A DNA stretch of 64,000 bases from Parastagonospora avenae f. sp. tritici 18332-5 (lineage: Eukaryota; Ascomycota; Dothideomycetes; Pleosporales; Phaeosphaeriaceae). The position numbers were made by a program, and so were the translations under genes. The notes under the pieces were generated by a model. The model searched no databases, was not told the origin of the DNA, and saw only the letters and a list, made by a program, of their open reading frames with translations. Positions 54,211 to 64,000 of this stretch are shown here, piece by piece. The DNA lies in contig JAFJTR010000031.1 in NCBI GenBank assembly GCA_022559985.1, positions 62,001 to 126,000 of the forward strand. The letters run 5' to 3'. Every line of letters begins with the position of its first letter. Positions within the stretch are counted from its first letter, which is position 1.

Positions 54211-54729
54211 ATGAACCAAGAAACTAAAACCTTCATCTCGCGCGTACGCCACTATGAAGAGCAAACATCCTCCTCACTAGCTTCCGACCTCATCTACGCA
54301 ATCCAGAAACTCAAGAGTCCCCGGGATAAAGTGGCAAATAGCCGTGTCGACCTCCTCACCTACCTCTTCGACGCCATGCTGTTCCGCCGCGGACCACCTT
54401 TCGCCTCCTCTGACAACACACTCCGCATACTCATTGCTACGTTGTAAAGCATTGACAAAAGCGCCGTGAAGCACAAACTCTGCGACATGCTTGTCGATCT
54501 CGAGATTTGAGCATGGAACGAGGTGGACGAGAGTTGGGTGGTTAATTGGCCCAACATGACGTATTGGATGGTTGTGCTGATTGGGATCGTGGAGGGGTGG
54601 GGCGTGGGTCATGCGATTTTGATGAGGATTGTGAGTAAGCTTGCTGATGATCAATTGTATGAGAATGGTTTGACGGAGAAGATCATGCAGGCTTTTGGGC
54701 TTTGGGCGCGGATGAAACTTAAGGGTTAG
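54211..54729 (+). pseudogene. Orphan GIVEGWG family, copy 2 (two in-frame stops)
   Basis: The frame from 54211 (MNQETKTFISRVRHYEEQTS ... LIYAIQKLKSP) runs to 54729 with TAA at 54445-54447 and TGA at 54508-54510. The segment after the stops, VDESWVVNWPNMTYWMVVLI then GIVEGWGVGHAILM, aligns with copy 1, and the last part (KIMQAFGLWARMKLKG) aligns with the end of copy 3 (EAYATWARMQLIG). CAA and CGA would restore the two codons by single C-to-T reversals. No phase-keeping intron removes the stops. Presumably derived from an intact gene of about 172 aa. Function unknown. Confidence 0.65.
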
Positions 54730-54837
54730 AATGGCGTCAGGGCAGAGATTTTTAGTGTCGAGACTTTTGGGAATGCAATCTGTGTCCGTGTGGCGGGTTT
54801 TATTGTCTGACTGTGTATGGTTGCCTCAGTCACTTCT

Positions 54838-54910
54838 GTCATTGAAGCGCGCGTCATACGTGAATGAGAAGCGTCATTGAAGCACCTGAGGGGTATAAAA
54901 GATTGATAAT
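54838..54910 (+). promoter_or_regulatory. Shared promoter block of orphan copy 3, with TATA box
   Basis: GTCATTGAAGCGCGCGTCAT, ACGTGAATGAG, then GAGGGGTATAAAAGATTG, colinear with the block before copy 2. The GTCATTGAAGC string is repeated again inside it at about 54873. The TATAAAA lies ~90 bp before the copy 3 ATG. Confidence 0.6.
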
Positions 54911-54985
54911 GCTCGCTGCTTCTCCTTATAAGTATATATACACAAAGTCTGAACGTCTCTTACGTTTTGCAAACATACAGCCAAC

Positions 54986-55563
54986 ATGGACGATAAAGCC
55001 GAACAATTCATCGCAACTGCGGAGAAGTACCAGACAAAGCCCCTACAACTCTTAGCGCTCCGCGAAGAACTTGGATCCCCCGACAAATGGCCTCAAGTCA
55101 CTTAGTAGCTTCCGTACAAAAACTGCTTATGATGCGGCTACTTCGACTGAAGTTGGATGTTCCAAAATCGGCTAGCACGGAGGAAGTACGGGCGATTATA
55201 GACACAACGATAAAAGAAGTAGTGGAAGATCTACCAGTGACCGAGAAGAACAAAAAAAACCATCTGCTCTTCGATATCCTCGCAGACTTGAGGCCAGTAT
55301 TCTGGGGATTAGACGAGAATCGCAGGCAATGCAAGTGGATGGTGGACGACCAGATAATGCCGTTATGGATGCCGGCATTTATTGGTATCGTGCGCGATTG
55401 AGGCGTCAGCTATGTGGACCTGGATTACCTTATAAACTTCGAGGTTTTTCTAGAGGCAGCCAACGAATATGTCGAGATTCTAAAGACCCATTTGAATGAG
55501 GCATATGCGACGTGGGCGAGGATGCAATTGATTGGTTTCGATTGGTTTGATTTAGCATCTTAA
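54986..55563 (+). pseudogene. Orphan GIVEGWG family, copy 3 (frameshift and stop)
   Basis: ATG at 54986 starts MDDKAEQFIATAEKYQTKPL, reaching TAG at 55103-55105. A shift to another frame near 55090-55110 continues LVASVQKLLMMRLLRLKLDV, TEEVRAIIDTTIKEVVEDLP, IMPLWMPAFIGIVRD, then TGA at 55399-55401 exactly where the conserved Trp of the G-W-G core should be (TGG to TGA), and on through GVSYVDLDYLINFEVFLEAA to EAYATWARMQLIGFDWF and TAA at 55561-55563. It is the most divergent copy. All three copies are therefore broken as read. Function unknown. Confidence 0.6.
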
Positions 55564-56344
55564 TTCATTGGGTTTCAAAGATTGTCAATAAGAACATCAC
55601 TAGGCATTTTCTCAAACTTGCTAGCTCTTGCCATTGAGTGCCATACGTTGGGAATCACTAGTTGTGCGACCTGTAGACAAGGAGTCAGTGCTTACGTACG
55701 GCACACCAAGTCTTTCTCTAGGCGAATACTCATGGAATCCTTTTCAGCCTGACAAAAAGGCGCCGAACACATTGACAGATTATGACTATCTCTTCGTACA
55801 GTGAAGCGTATAGCTCCTTGAGCTGCTCTGAGTGCCAGGTGGGTTTTGACGTTCTATCACGACGATACATATTCTTACTTCAGGTCACCCTACATGTTCA
55901 TTCACTCATTGCGCTTGCGTGCTAACAGTGAAGTAAAGAGAAAGAAGAAAATTTAGTTATGCTCATGCAAAGACTTTCTCACAAGTTCTCATAGAAGCTC
56001 ATATAAATGCATAACTTGACATGTGTCGGATCACAGATATCGTCAATATGTCAGCTACGCGATCAGACGTACTGATCGCAGCGTCCGAGCAGCGCTCAGA
56101 TCAGAACCCCTGAGCCCATCTCTTCTGTAGTTCTCCTTCGTACATACAATCAAAACAAGAACAACCAAACAGAATGCATTTCTAATTATCGTTATTTCCC
56201 TTTTCGCACTCAGTGCAAAGCCAACCAACAACATCTCTTCATTGTTTCAATCTTCCCCACCCTCGCATGTGATCCAACACGGGGAGTCCGCACGACTCAT
56301 TGCATAATATGGTGATATCGCTCGTCATTTGCGACGTCACTGTG
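55564..56344. other. Gene-free spacer in the accessory island
   Basis: A/T-richer than the flanking gene-dense regions and without open frames of note. No transposon coding remnant recognised. Confidence 0.45.
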
Positions 56345-56570
56345 TAAAGTAGCAGCACCGGGCGTAAGCAGAAATCCTGTCCGCCATCACCCGATAAGAC
56401 GATATTAAGGTAGCCTAGATATTCCTAAAAGCTTTTGCAGGACTAGATAAGAATGTTTCCAAGTAGCGTGTATCTTTAGGCTCTCTTATAAATCTATTAG
56501 TATGCTCCTAGAAACTATTAGATCACTTCGCGCATATGTAAAGCGGACACGAATTTTGCTGCTACCTGGT
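56345..56570. repeat. MITE-like element, copy B (degraded)
   Basis: The right end AAAGCGGACACGAATTTTGCTGCTACCTGG (56540-56569) matches copy A's right end at about 26 of 30 positions. A weaker inverted partner, GTAGCAGC...AAGCAGAAATCCTGTCCGCC, lies near 56349-56385. Internal strings AGGTAGCCTAGATATTC and TTTAGGCTC align with copy A. Several differences are C-to-T or G-to-A. Ends are approximate. Confidence 0.5.
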
Positions 56571-57109
56571 AGCAGTGAGCTGAGCCTGCCCCGTGTTGCT
56601 TCTCACCGCGAGGCCCCGCTTCAAGAACCCATGCGCAAGCCCCTGATCGTTGCACCATGAGGATACTCTACCGTGTGCCTAGCTACGTATCTTTCAGTAC
56701 CATGTTATACGAATCATCAGCCCTGAATAAAGGCGCCTGCACTTCCATGTCACACACTCTTACTATGAACCGAGTTTTGAAAACGCGTGAGAAAATTCAT
56801 GACCATTGGTAGTATGTTCAATACCTCGTAAGTGATGGTTGGCACCCGGCCCAAGCAATCTCATGGCACGTAATATCACGAACAATTGAGGGGTCTCGTT
56901 GGAAATGATTTGAAAGAGCCCGGCACATAACCGGCTGATCAGCAATGATGCATTGGAGAATGATCTACGCAGGTAGTACCGAGAAGGCCCAATGCCATGT
57001 GATAACGAAAAGGCGCAGACAGCTTACGAATTGAACATGTACATCTTGATGAGTTTGAAGCGCCATATTTTGCTACGGCTGTAGTCCAAACCTACTAAGC
57101 TGCGCTGAT
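56571..57109. other. Intergenic region right of the island
   Basis: Short spacer before the 3' end of the GH43 gene. Small frames only; nothing supported. Confidence 0.4.
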
Positions 57110-58253
57110 CTACTGAGCTGGCTGGGGCTGAGCAAGAGAGAAAGTGCCTTTCTCGTATTTCAACTTCCTGACCTTAGTGTTGCGGATGTTGTCCTGGCCA
57201 GAGAGCGAAGCATCGGCATAGTACAGCAGCCATTCATCCTTGAACTTGGTGATGGACTGGTGAGTAGTCCAACCCTTGACTGGCTGCAGTAGAGTCGAGT
57301 TCCAGTGGAATGGGCCGTCTGGCTTAGATCCGACGGCAATCTCGACGGTGTGGAAGCTACCGGTAGAGTACTGGAGATAGTACTCGTGGCCGACCTTGTT
57401 GATTGAGGGACCTTCGAAGAATCGGCGAGTGGTGTTAGCCTGCATGACTTGGCCGTCCTTGTCGTAGATGACCAGTTCCTTGGGAGCATGTACGAAAGAA
57501 CGCATGTCAGCTGACAGCTTTGCGAAGCGAGGGCCAAGAGCGGGGCCAGAGCTGGGCTCGATGGGACCAAAGGCGGTCTTGTTCTGTAGGTTGTTAGTAA
57601 TCTATCGCGTTATTGCTATCGCAAGACATACCAGAGTGTTGTTGGTCCATGCCTGAAGCTGTCCGCCCCAAATGCCACCAAAGTAGATGTAGTAGGAGCC
57701 GTCAGTATCAGCCAAAACGGACGGGTCGATGCTGTAGCTTCCAGGAATGAAGCTTGGCTCCGCCTTGAACTTACCATCTGGAGTGTCGGAGATGGCAACA
57801 CCAAGACGGAAGACGCCCTCATGATCCTTGGCTGGGAAGTACAGGTAGAACTTTCCATCTTTTTCCGCGGCATCGGGCGCCCACAGTTGTTTCGCTGCCC
57901 ATGGCACATCCGGAAGGTCCAAAATCTGGAGCGCAATTAGCTGAAAGTCATGTGGTCCCGGAGTCGTCACGTCACACCTTCTGAGAAACCTTGGCTGGCT
58001 GGCTGATGTTGGTTTGAGTGAGGACGTAGTAGTCTTTCATGTCATACTGTACCACGAATTAGCGTACAAATACTACGCGCAAGTCCATGAGGGTGCATAC
58101 CTGGCTGCCAGAATCATCGGAAGCAGCAGTACTGTTCCAGTCGTGAGATCCATAAACGTAGACGGTATTGGGATCATGCTTCCATACGTGAGCTGCAGGA
58201 TCACACTGGTGGAAGGCGTTGATAACGGGAGGATCGTAGGCTTGGACCGACAT
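57110..58253 (-). CDS. Glycoside hydrolase family 43 (arabinanase/xylosidase-like)
   Basis: Hydrolyses arabinofuranosyl or xylosyl links in hemicellulose. Four exons: 58101-58253, 57978-58046, 57632-57925, 57110-57583 (introns 54, 52 and 48 bp, all phase-consistent), 329 aa. Five-bladed propeller features: N-terminal CDPAAHVWKHDPNTVYVYGS with the general-base Asp, LPDVPWAAKQLWAPDAAEKD and KFYLYFPAKDHEG, SYSIDPSVLADTDGSYYIYF with the second Asp, FFEGPSINKVGHEYYLQYS with the general-acid Glu, and a final WTTHQSITKF (metal/His region). No signal peptide is visible from the start at 58253, so the enzyme may be intracellular or leave by another route; an undetected 5' exon is possible. Exact activity cannot be fixed. 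Confidence 0.88.
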
Positions 58254-58420
58254 GTTGATGTACGTTGAATAACAAGCGACTATAGGTAGTCTGAGTGGTG
58301 TTCGTAGCAGCTTCGATGGGGTGCTTGTGGCTTATACTTATATGTCTTAGCCCCCCTCATGGCTTTCGTCAAGCGCACAATTGTGCCTGAAGTTGACATT
58401 AATTTTAGGCAGATCTCCTT
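58254..58420 (-). promoter_or_regulatory. Promoter region of the GH43 gene
   Basis: On the minus strand a CATATAAGTATAAG string (58332-58345) lies ~85 bp before the start codon and is a plausible TATA element. Confidence 0.4.
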
Positions 58421-59179
58421 GAGAAGAGCATGAATTATCGTCCGGAATATCCGATTAAGAGGTCGGTGTGATTCAAGCCCAGGCAGAGCGCCGCCATTCG
58501 AGAAACTTGCGGCCCGTCCACCTGCGTAGCGCTGACGTGAGTTGGAATTGGGTGAGCGGTACCGACCAGTGGAACGGAACAGATGGCTATACGCGGAAGA
58601 TTGATGCTGCGCATAAGAAATCTAGAAGACACTTCAGATGCTAAGATGACAGTGACTAGGCGAATGCATGTCGCTCGTGCACGGACGCACAGTTAGAACC
58701 TGTCTTTAAGGTCAGCAATGCTAGCCCTTATCAAAGCCAAATTCTATAGCCGTTCTCGCAACCGAGTATGCATACACCCCTCAGTGCATACATATGGGAA
58801 CTGGGCTTCAACGGCGGCACCTCCATGGGCGGTCTAACGAAATAGTGGCAAACAGGGTGTAGCCTTCCTGTACGCTTACCGCAAAGATATCCCGTCGGAG
58901 ATATTCCTGCGTTTCGAAGATCACAATCGAATACGGGCCGAAACGGGCGCTGAGGTAGGGATCATCCCGGTCTCTTGTCGGCCTCATCATCATCACATGA
59001 CTTGCTCACCTTCATAATAACGTTTGCAAGCCAATCTATCTCTCAAACATGATACAATCAGCTCATACGCGTTTAACTTCATGTCTGTTTGAGACAAAGC
59101 ATTGCTTGTCGCTCGTTTCCAAACCTTCGCCGACTGCCGACGAAGCTTAAATGGCTGAGTGGAAAATTGCCACATGGCG
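58421..59179. other. Intergenic region, no supported gene
   Basis: A 62-codon minus frame at 58808-58996 (with YLRRDIFAVSVQEG) may be a scrap of a gene but is too short to assign. Nothing else recognised. Confidence 0.4.
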
Positions 59180-60566
59180 TCAGCCCGTCAGCTCGTGGCA
59201 ACTGCTGACGATGAATTTACCCGCTTCTCGGATTTGTATCGTTTCTTGAAACTTTCCAGGCAAATATATACTGTCAGTGAGCCACGTGGGGGATATTGCG
59301 CTATCTGAATCCTTCGTGACGAAGTTGTCGACGACTGTGAGTGGATTGACATGCATTTGGAATTGCCTATACTCAGTCTCGTATATCGATTGCGCCAATT
59401 GAAGTAGAGCACCAGGACGCGAACAGCTCAAGCATAGACATCAACCCATCCTTGCCCGCCCTTGCGATATATTTGTTGCAAATTGATAGCGGAAGGACTA
59501 TTGCGCCGTGATCGATGAGACGATGGAACATGCTCATATGCTCGTTGAGAAGGGCATATCAGATTGTCGGGAACTCTTCATCGGACTCATTGGCGTCAGC
59601 ACCCTGATGGATCAGTGTCACGACGGCCTTGAGATGGCCGCCTTTCGCAGCTGAAACTATTGCACCCGCCAAATTATCTGTTCATTCGTCCTTGATCTAT
59701 GTGCATAGTAATTGGCATACTGCCTCGTGGCCGTTCAATGCTGCAGCTCGCAAAGCACTGTTGCGAGTTACTTTGTCCCTCTGGAGGAGCAACTTTACCA
59801 TTTTGACATCTCCGCTTGCAGCTGCAGAATGTAAGTATGTCATATCTGCTGGTGGGGATTGCACTTTCAGGCGCGAGCCGAATTTCTCAAGCAAGTGGAT
59901 TGCCATGTCTGTCCAGCCATTTCGAATACATTGCTTTATGAATCCTTTCTGCCACCACATCTGAATGAGATGCCCATTCTCGCACTGTTTCTCGACAACG
60001 TAGTCTTATATTTCGGGCTGTGGGGTCTTGATAGGTCTTGATATTCTCGTCGCGTTCCGTAGAAATCTATTATTTGTGACATCACGGTCGTAGATGCACT
60101 GCACCTGATCGATGGTGCTGTGAGACTCGGCTGCACGGAGAAGCTTGCATACGGCAGGGGTACTGCTCTCGCGACTTAGACAAAGTTCAAGCAGCTTCAG
60201 GGATCCAGACTTAATCACGGCCTCTTCATAACTACCAGAGAATTGGTATTCCGTTGTAGACAACGTGCACGGGTCCAATATGGTGTTATGACCCAAGTAC
60301 ACCGCAGCTATTTGGAAAAGTGCATCCAACCTGTCGGCACAGAGTGGTCCTACAGGACTTTGATGTTGCGAGAAGATATCGGTCACTTTGGGTGCTGCCA
60401 TTTCACACAAAATTCTTATGGTTGTCGCTACAGTCCGCGCCTCAGTAACAGGTCGCTCAGCGATCTGGCGGATACATATCAGTCTGGTGTTGCCTTGGTC
60501 GGTCTCTTTCTTTAGGCGATACTCGAGATAAGAAGCGGTAGATGATGGAAGTTCCCCCCCCAGATT
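59180..60566 (-). pseudogene. Ankyrin-repeat protein, decayed copy
   Basis: One minus-strand frame stays sensible over ~1.1 kb but holds four stops: TAA (60008-60006), TAG (59699-59697), TGA (59684-59682) and TGA (59561-59559). Between them are ankyrin-like repeats: YLHSAAASGDVKMVKLLLQR, ALRAAALNGHEAVCQLL, and SAAKGGHLKAVVTLIHQGAD. The N-terminal side (PVGPLCADRLDALFQIAAVY, SGSLKLLELCLSRES) has the same helical pattern. Near 59430 a frame change leads to RPGALLQLAQSIYETEYRQF, which looks like a continuation. No ATG was fixed for the start. All four stops can arise from CAA, CAG, CGA or TGG by single transitions. Confidence 0.65.
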
Positions 60567-61200
60567 TTAATGACAACGGCGCATCGAGCAGATCGTACAA
60601 GAACAGTACTTCGTGGAGTTGACGCGAGAATAGACCTTGTTACAGTAGACAAATGTTTTGCTTGAGCCAGAACTACACACGACAGACGAGGCGTAGCCTC
60701 ATGCCACGTGCAATATCGTGGACTAAGAATGCCTCACACAGGATGCATTAGAATAGCTCCAATGGCATGTCTGCCAAACATAAGACTGTCCGCAGTACAT
60801 TGGTATGTTGCAACATTACGGTCATGATCAACGTAAGTAGTGCTCAATGTTTGTTCACAAGTGACATCTGAAGTGCTGTTGTAGATAACACACTGATATT
60901 GGTGCAGATCAGCGGTTTGATGTGAAGTATCCGGAGGTTCCGAGGTTGCTTCCATCATCTTGGCGCATTGCGTCATCGCTGTCTACCTCAGACAGACCTT
61001 TCTTTCAGCAAACCTTGATGAGTCTCGACGATAGGTAGTTGAGTGAATGCGAGAAGTTGTAGGGGCTGTTGCTATGACACATCCAATTGACAATCAAGAA
61101 AGGTATGTCACTCATACGACACAACCTTTTAAGGATGATTAGACTGCCGCAAAATGCATCTCAAACAGCGCACAATCACCCTACCGACGACTACAACCTC
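60567..61200. other. Intergenic region, no supported gene
   Basis: Begins at a run of eight C (60553-60560) near the start of the ankyrin remnant and runs to the end of SEC15. No gene recognised. Confidence 0.4.
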
Positions 61201-63720
61201 CTATCGGAAATTGAACCTACTGCCCAACGTGCCGAAGCGCTCGCTGGTAGTCGATGGTTTGGTTGGACTCTGTGCCGCGACCTTCGCGCCCTCTTGTACC
61301 TTCTCCAACAAGATCGCACCCTTCATGTTGTCCACTTTGCCATATTTTTTGTTGCGTTGCGCGACATCGAAGAACTCATCGCTATTCTCAGTGCCCATGA
61401 GCGCGACAGTTTGTGTCAACTCGTCCAGGTTTTCCATCAAAATGGGGTTGTTGAGCGAGGAGACAAAGTCGGAGAGATAGTGCGTATCGGTAGCCAGGTC
61501 AGCGACTGCTGATGGTGTAATGCGCTTTACTCCTTCATCGAGTGTAAGATCAAGAATCGCAGTGCTTGCGTGTGAAAGCGCGTCGAAATAAATGAACTCC
61601 TTGATGTCTGTCGGAAGTGCGAGCAGGACGGAGGACATGATGTTCGACAAGTAGCGCGTAAGCTCGAGCATGTACTCGCTCGGCTCGGCGGCAGGCTTGA
61701 CAGCCATCCAGTCGTACTCAGCGGTCTCAATGAGGTCGTCAATCTTGCTGTTTACGAGCTCGAAGATGCGGTCAGATGCTTGCTTTTTGGCAAGCTTAAA
61801 GCGCTCTGTGGCTTCCAAGATAATTGGTCCAGTTGCGCTTGGTGAGCTTCGTGCTTGGAAAAGCAGATCCTGTAATTCGACACATGCGACCTCGAAATGC
61901 TCCAGGTTCGTCAAAATCTGCACGATTTGGCCCGGATACTGTGAGGAGAGCCGCTCAATAAGTGCCTGGCATACCTTTTGGCACAGTAGGTCGTCCAGCG
62001 CAGTGCGCAGGGTTTCGTCAATGATGCTAGATTTTTGGAAGTAATCATCGCTGAAGAGGTATATTTGGTTGAGGAAGTTGCGAATGTCGATACAGCAGAG
62101 CGGATACATCTGAGAGAACGGCAGGACACATGGGAAGCTGTACTTGAAGTTAGTAATGCGCAACATGAGAAGCAATGTAGACGTACGTGAGCTCTTCGCG
62201 CGTTTTATCAGGCGAATACCAACTGACAGTTACGACCTTATCGTACTCCTCAACGCTATTGATAGGCATGGGCATATAGTCGTCCGTTGTAACGATCTCC
62301 AGGAAGTCATCGCTGAAGCGTTGCTTCAAAAGCTCGGAGTATTTGGAGAATAGCGTCAGGAGCAAATCGTTCATTGCTGCGACCGAGTATCCCCATTTCT
62401 GTGCATCTCATTAGTGGAAGGCCGAAGACTAGTAATCAAAATACATGCCTCCATGGTGAGCATGAAGAGTGCTACTCGACCCTTGATCCTAAGTAGCAGC
62501 TCATCATTCTCCACGGTGTGCAAGTTCTTGGTGATAAGATTGATCGCGCTTTGGCACATCGAATCCCATAGTTCATCGACCTAGGCAAATTTTAGCAGCG
62601 TCTACTGAGTTCCAGAAATCTGCTTACGTCTGACTGATGGCGCAGATTCGCAGTTTTGGACATAGTGGCCTTCTCGATGATGGCAAAACCAGCGATACTT
62701 TCGAGCAGACTGCTCAAATCGCCACACTCTTCGTCGAGCAGATTTAGCTTGGTAGGTATAATCAAGTCCTTCTGTGTCCGTCGATCTGCCGCGTATTCTG
62801 TTCGGAATTGATCGCTCTTGCCGAGAGTTTCGTTGATATGCATCGCTTCAAACAGCGGGGAAAAGTCGGTCTCATTGCCAGCCTCTTCGTTGTTCAACAC
62901 GTCAAACTCGTCTGTCTCATCTGCCACAAGCTCGATTGCAGAGTTCAACTTGAACTTGGAAAAGCGCGGGTCAGCTTCAGCTCGGTTCTGATTGCGTGTT
63001 CGTCGGACGTCGGTATAGTAGAAGGACACCTCGCCAAGAAACTGCGACGACTCCCGAATCCTGAACAACCATGTACTGAGGTCTGTTTTGACGGCTTCTC
63101 GTATCTGGTCCTGCGTCTGGGGTACGGATTTCTCAATCATGTCCGCAATCTTGTATCGGTCGATAGCTTTGAGGTGCACGGTCTGTAGCTCGTCCAGCGC
63201 CCGCAAAGCGCCATAATAGTTCTTCTCGCGCAGCATGTCTTGGACATTGTTCGCTATCCTCAACACATTCAGACAAGCGTTCAAAGCTTGCGTTGCTTCG
63301 TTAATATTTTGCCGTACCCCTCGCGAGTCTACCAGTGCCTTCTTTTGCTCCGCCAGTTTCTCGATGCTTTCCTGGATCGATATATTCAGGTCCAGGATGT
63401 CACCACTCATTTGTACAGTCTGGTCTCGGATCCGAAGCATAGAATCCACAGAGCTCACAAAATCCTGATGGTTAGCGTTACATATCCGTTCGATCTCGGC
63501 CTCGCGATCATTTGAGAATTGATCAAATGCAGATTGCAGCTGATTAGAGTATCGTGCATCTTTCATGATAGGTATGAGCTGGTCAATGTAGTCTGAGCCC
63601 ATGGACGACTGGGAAATCTGTTACATGTCAGCTTGGCTACAGCTTTTCCTCATGCAGTACTGAATGTACCTGTTTGATAGCCATCCACAGGTCGTCCTGG
63701 TGATCCACAGCAGAAGGCAT
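61201..63720 (-). CDS. SEC15: Exocyst complex component Sec15
   Basis: Exocyst subunit that binds the Rab Sec4 and tethers secretory vesicles at the growing tip. Five exons: 63670-63720, 62628-63617, 62449-62580, 62187-62398, 61201-62137, giving 773 aa. Start MPSAVDHQDDLWMAIKQ spliced to ISQSSMGSDYIDQLIPIMKD. The N-terminal coiled region includes DILDLNISIQESIEKLAEQK. The third intron has a GC donor (GAG then GCATGT) and joins LTMEK to WGYSVAAMNDLLL; the fourth joins EELT to FPCVLPFSQMYPLCCIDIRN, a hallmark Sec15 block. The C-terminal helical bundle (FIYFDALSHASTAILDLTLD) follows. Length is close to other fungal Sec15 proteins. Confident. Confidence 0.93.
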
Positions 63721-64000
63721 GATGGGATATCCTTGGCGCGTGTACGCGCCCTTCACCTCAAAGTGGTTCCAGTATGTGACCAAAGAAGATGTTCGATTAT
63801 TGTCGAGAATTGTCTTATTTGCGACGTGCAACGCTGATGGTGTTCTGATGTCCAGTGATGAAACGCGTGCCTGGCGCATGCGGCTCAAGGTCCGAGATGC
63901 GCCCTAGACGAATGCGCTCTAGTTTCGGTTATTCCCCGGAAGATGCGCGCTCCCCACCTTCCACTCCGAGGAGCGTGGCAAGAGCGATGACGGAGCGCGA
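63721..64000. other. Upstream region of SEC15, window edge
   Basis: Presumed promoter and leader of SEC15. The minus frame extending to 63888 is open upstream of the chosen start, so a longer N-terminus cannot be fully excluded. Confidence 0.4.

Noticed and set aside
1..64000. tRNA, rRNA, CRISPR or secondary-metabolite cluster
   Set aside because: No cloverleaf with clear A and B boxes, no repeat-spacer array, and no PKS, NRPS or terpene cyclase genes were recognised by eye.

Overview
This window is nuclear DNA from a filamentous ascomycete (Pezizomycotina). The gene set and its poorly characterised families point to Dothideomycetes, but I infer that from family recognition and did not test it. 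The evidence is consistent: short GT-AG introns of about 42-82 bp with CTNAC-like branch sites, no operons, a Ste12 that carries C2H2 fingers, and fungal-type housekeeping genes. Those genes are AOS1, PBN1, SARAF, ABHD11/IMO32, a STH1/SNF2-type remodeller, MSS116, a forkhead factor and SEC15. Exon boundaries were read by eye from splice signals and phase, and every multi-exon model given sums to a multiple of three.

Layout. 0.2-2.6 kb: Ste12-like factor (+). 4.3-9.0 kb: four kinase-like loci, one broken NEK-like gene and three paralogues with an altered DFG motif (DFD). 9.5-11.5 kb: hybrid histidine kinase (-). 13.0-14.7 kb: decayed BTB gene. 14.8-22.9 kb: dense housekeeping block of SARAF (-), PBN1 (+), AOS1 (-), a split beta-domain protein (+) and ABHD11 (+). 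23.7-25.3 kb: MFS transporter. 26.8-27.9 kb: secreted glucuronoyl esterase. 29.2-33.4 kb: SNF2-family remodeller. 34.5-35.0 kb: small secreted zincin. 36.1-37.3 kb: membrane-anchored kinase-like protein. 37.6-38.6 kb: C2H2 protein. 39.0-40.3 kb: decayed F-box-like gene. 40.7-42.3 kb: amidase (-). 42.6-44.5 kb: MSS116. 45.6-47.0 kb: Thr-rich secreted protein. 49.2-51.5 kb: forkhead factor. 52.3-56.6 kb: an accessory island with three broken tandem copies of an unrecognised gene family, flanked by two related MITE-like repeats. 57.1-58.3 kb: GH43 (-). 59.2-60.6 kb: decayed ankyrin gene (-). 61.2-63.7 kb: SEC15 (-).

The housekeeping genes do not form one pathway. The accessory part is more unusual. 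Five decayed loci (kinase, BTB, F-box-like, ankyrin, orphan family) carry premature stops, nearly all explainable as C-to-T or G-to-A changes from CAA, CAG, CGA or TGG, which suggests repeat-induced point mutation (RIP) of duplicated genes. The orphan family shares a GIVEGWG-like core, and two copies share a TATA-containing promoter block. I judge it the best candidate here for something undescribed. The secreted esterase, GH43 and amidase fit a plant-biomass saprotroph or pathogen.
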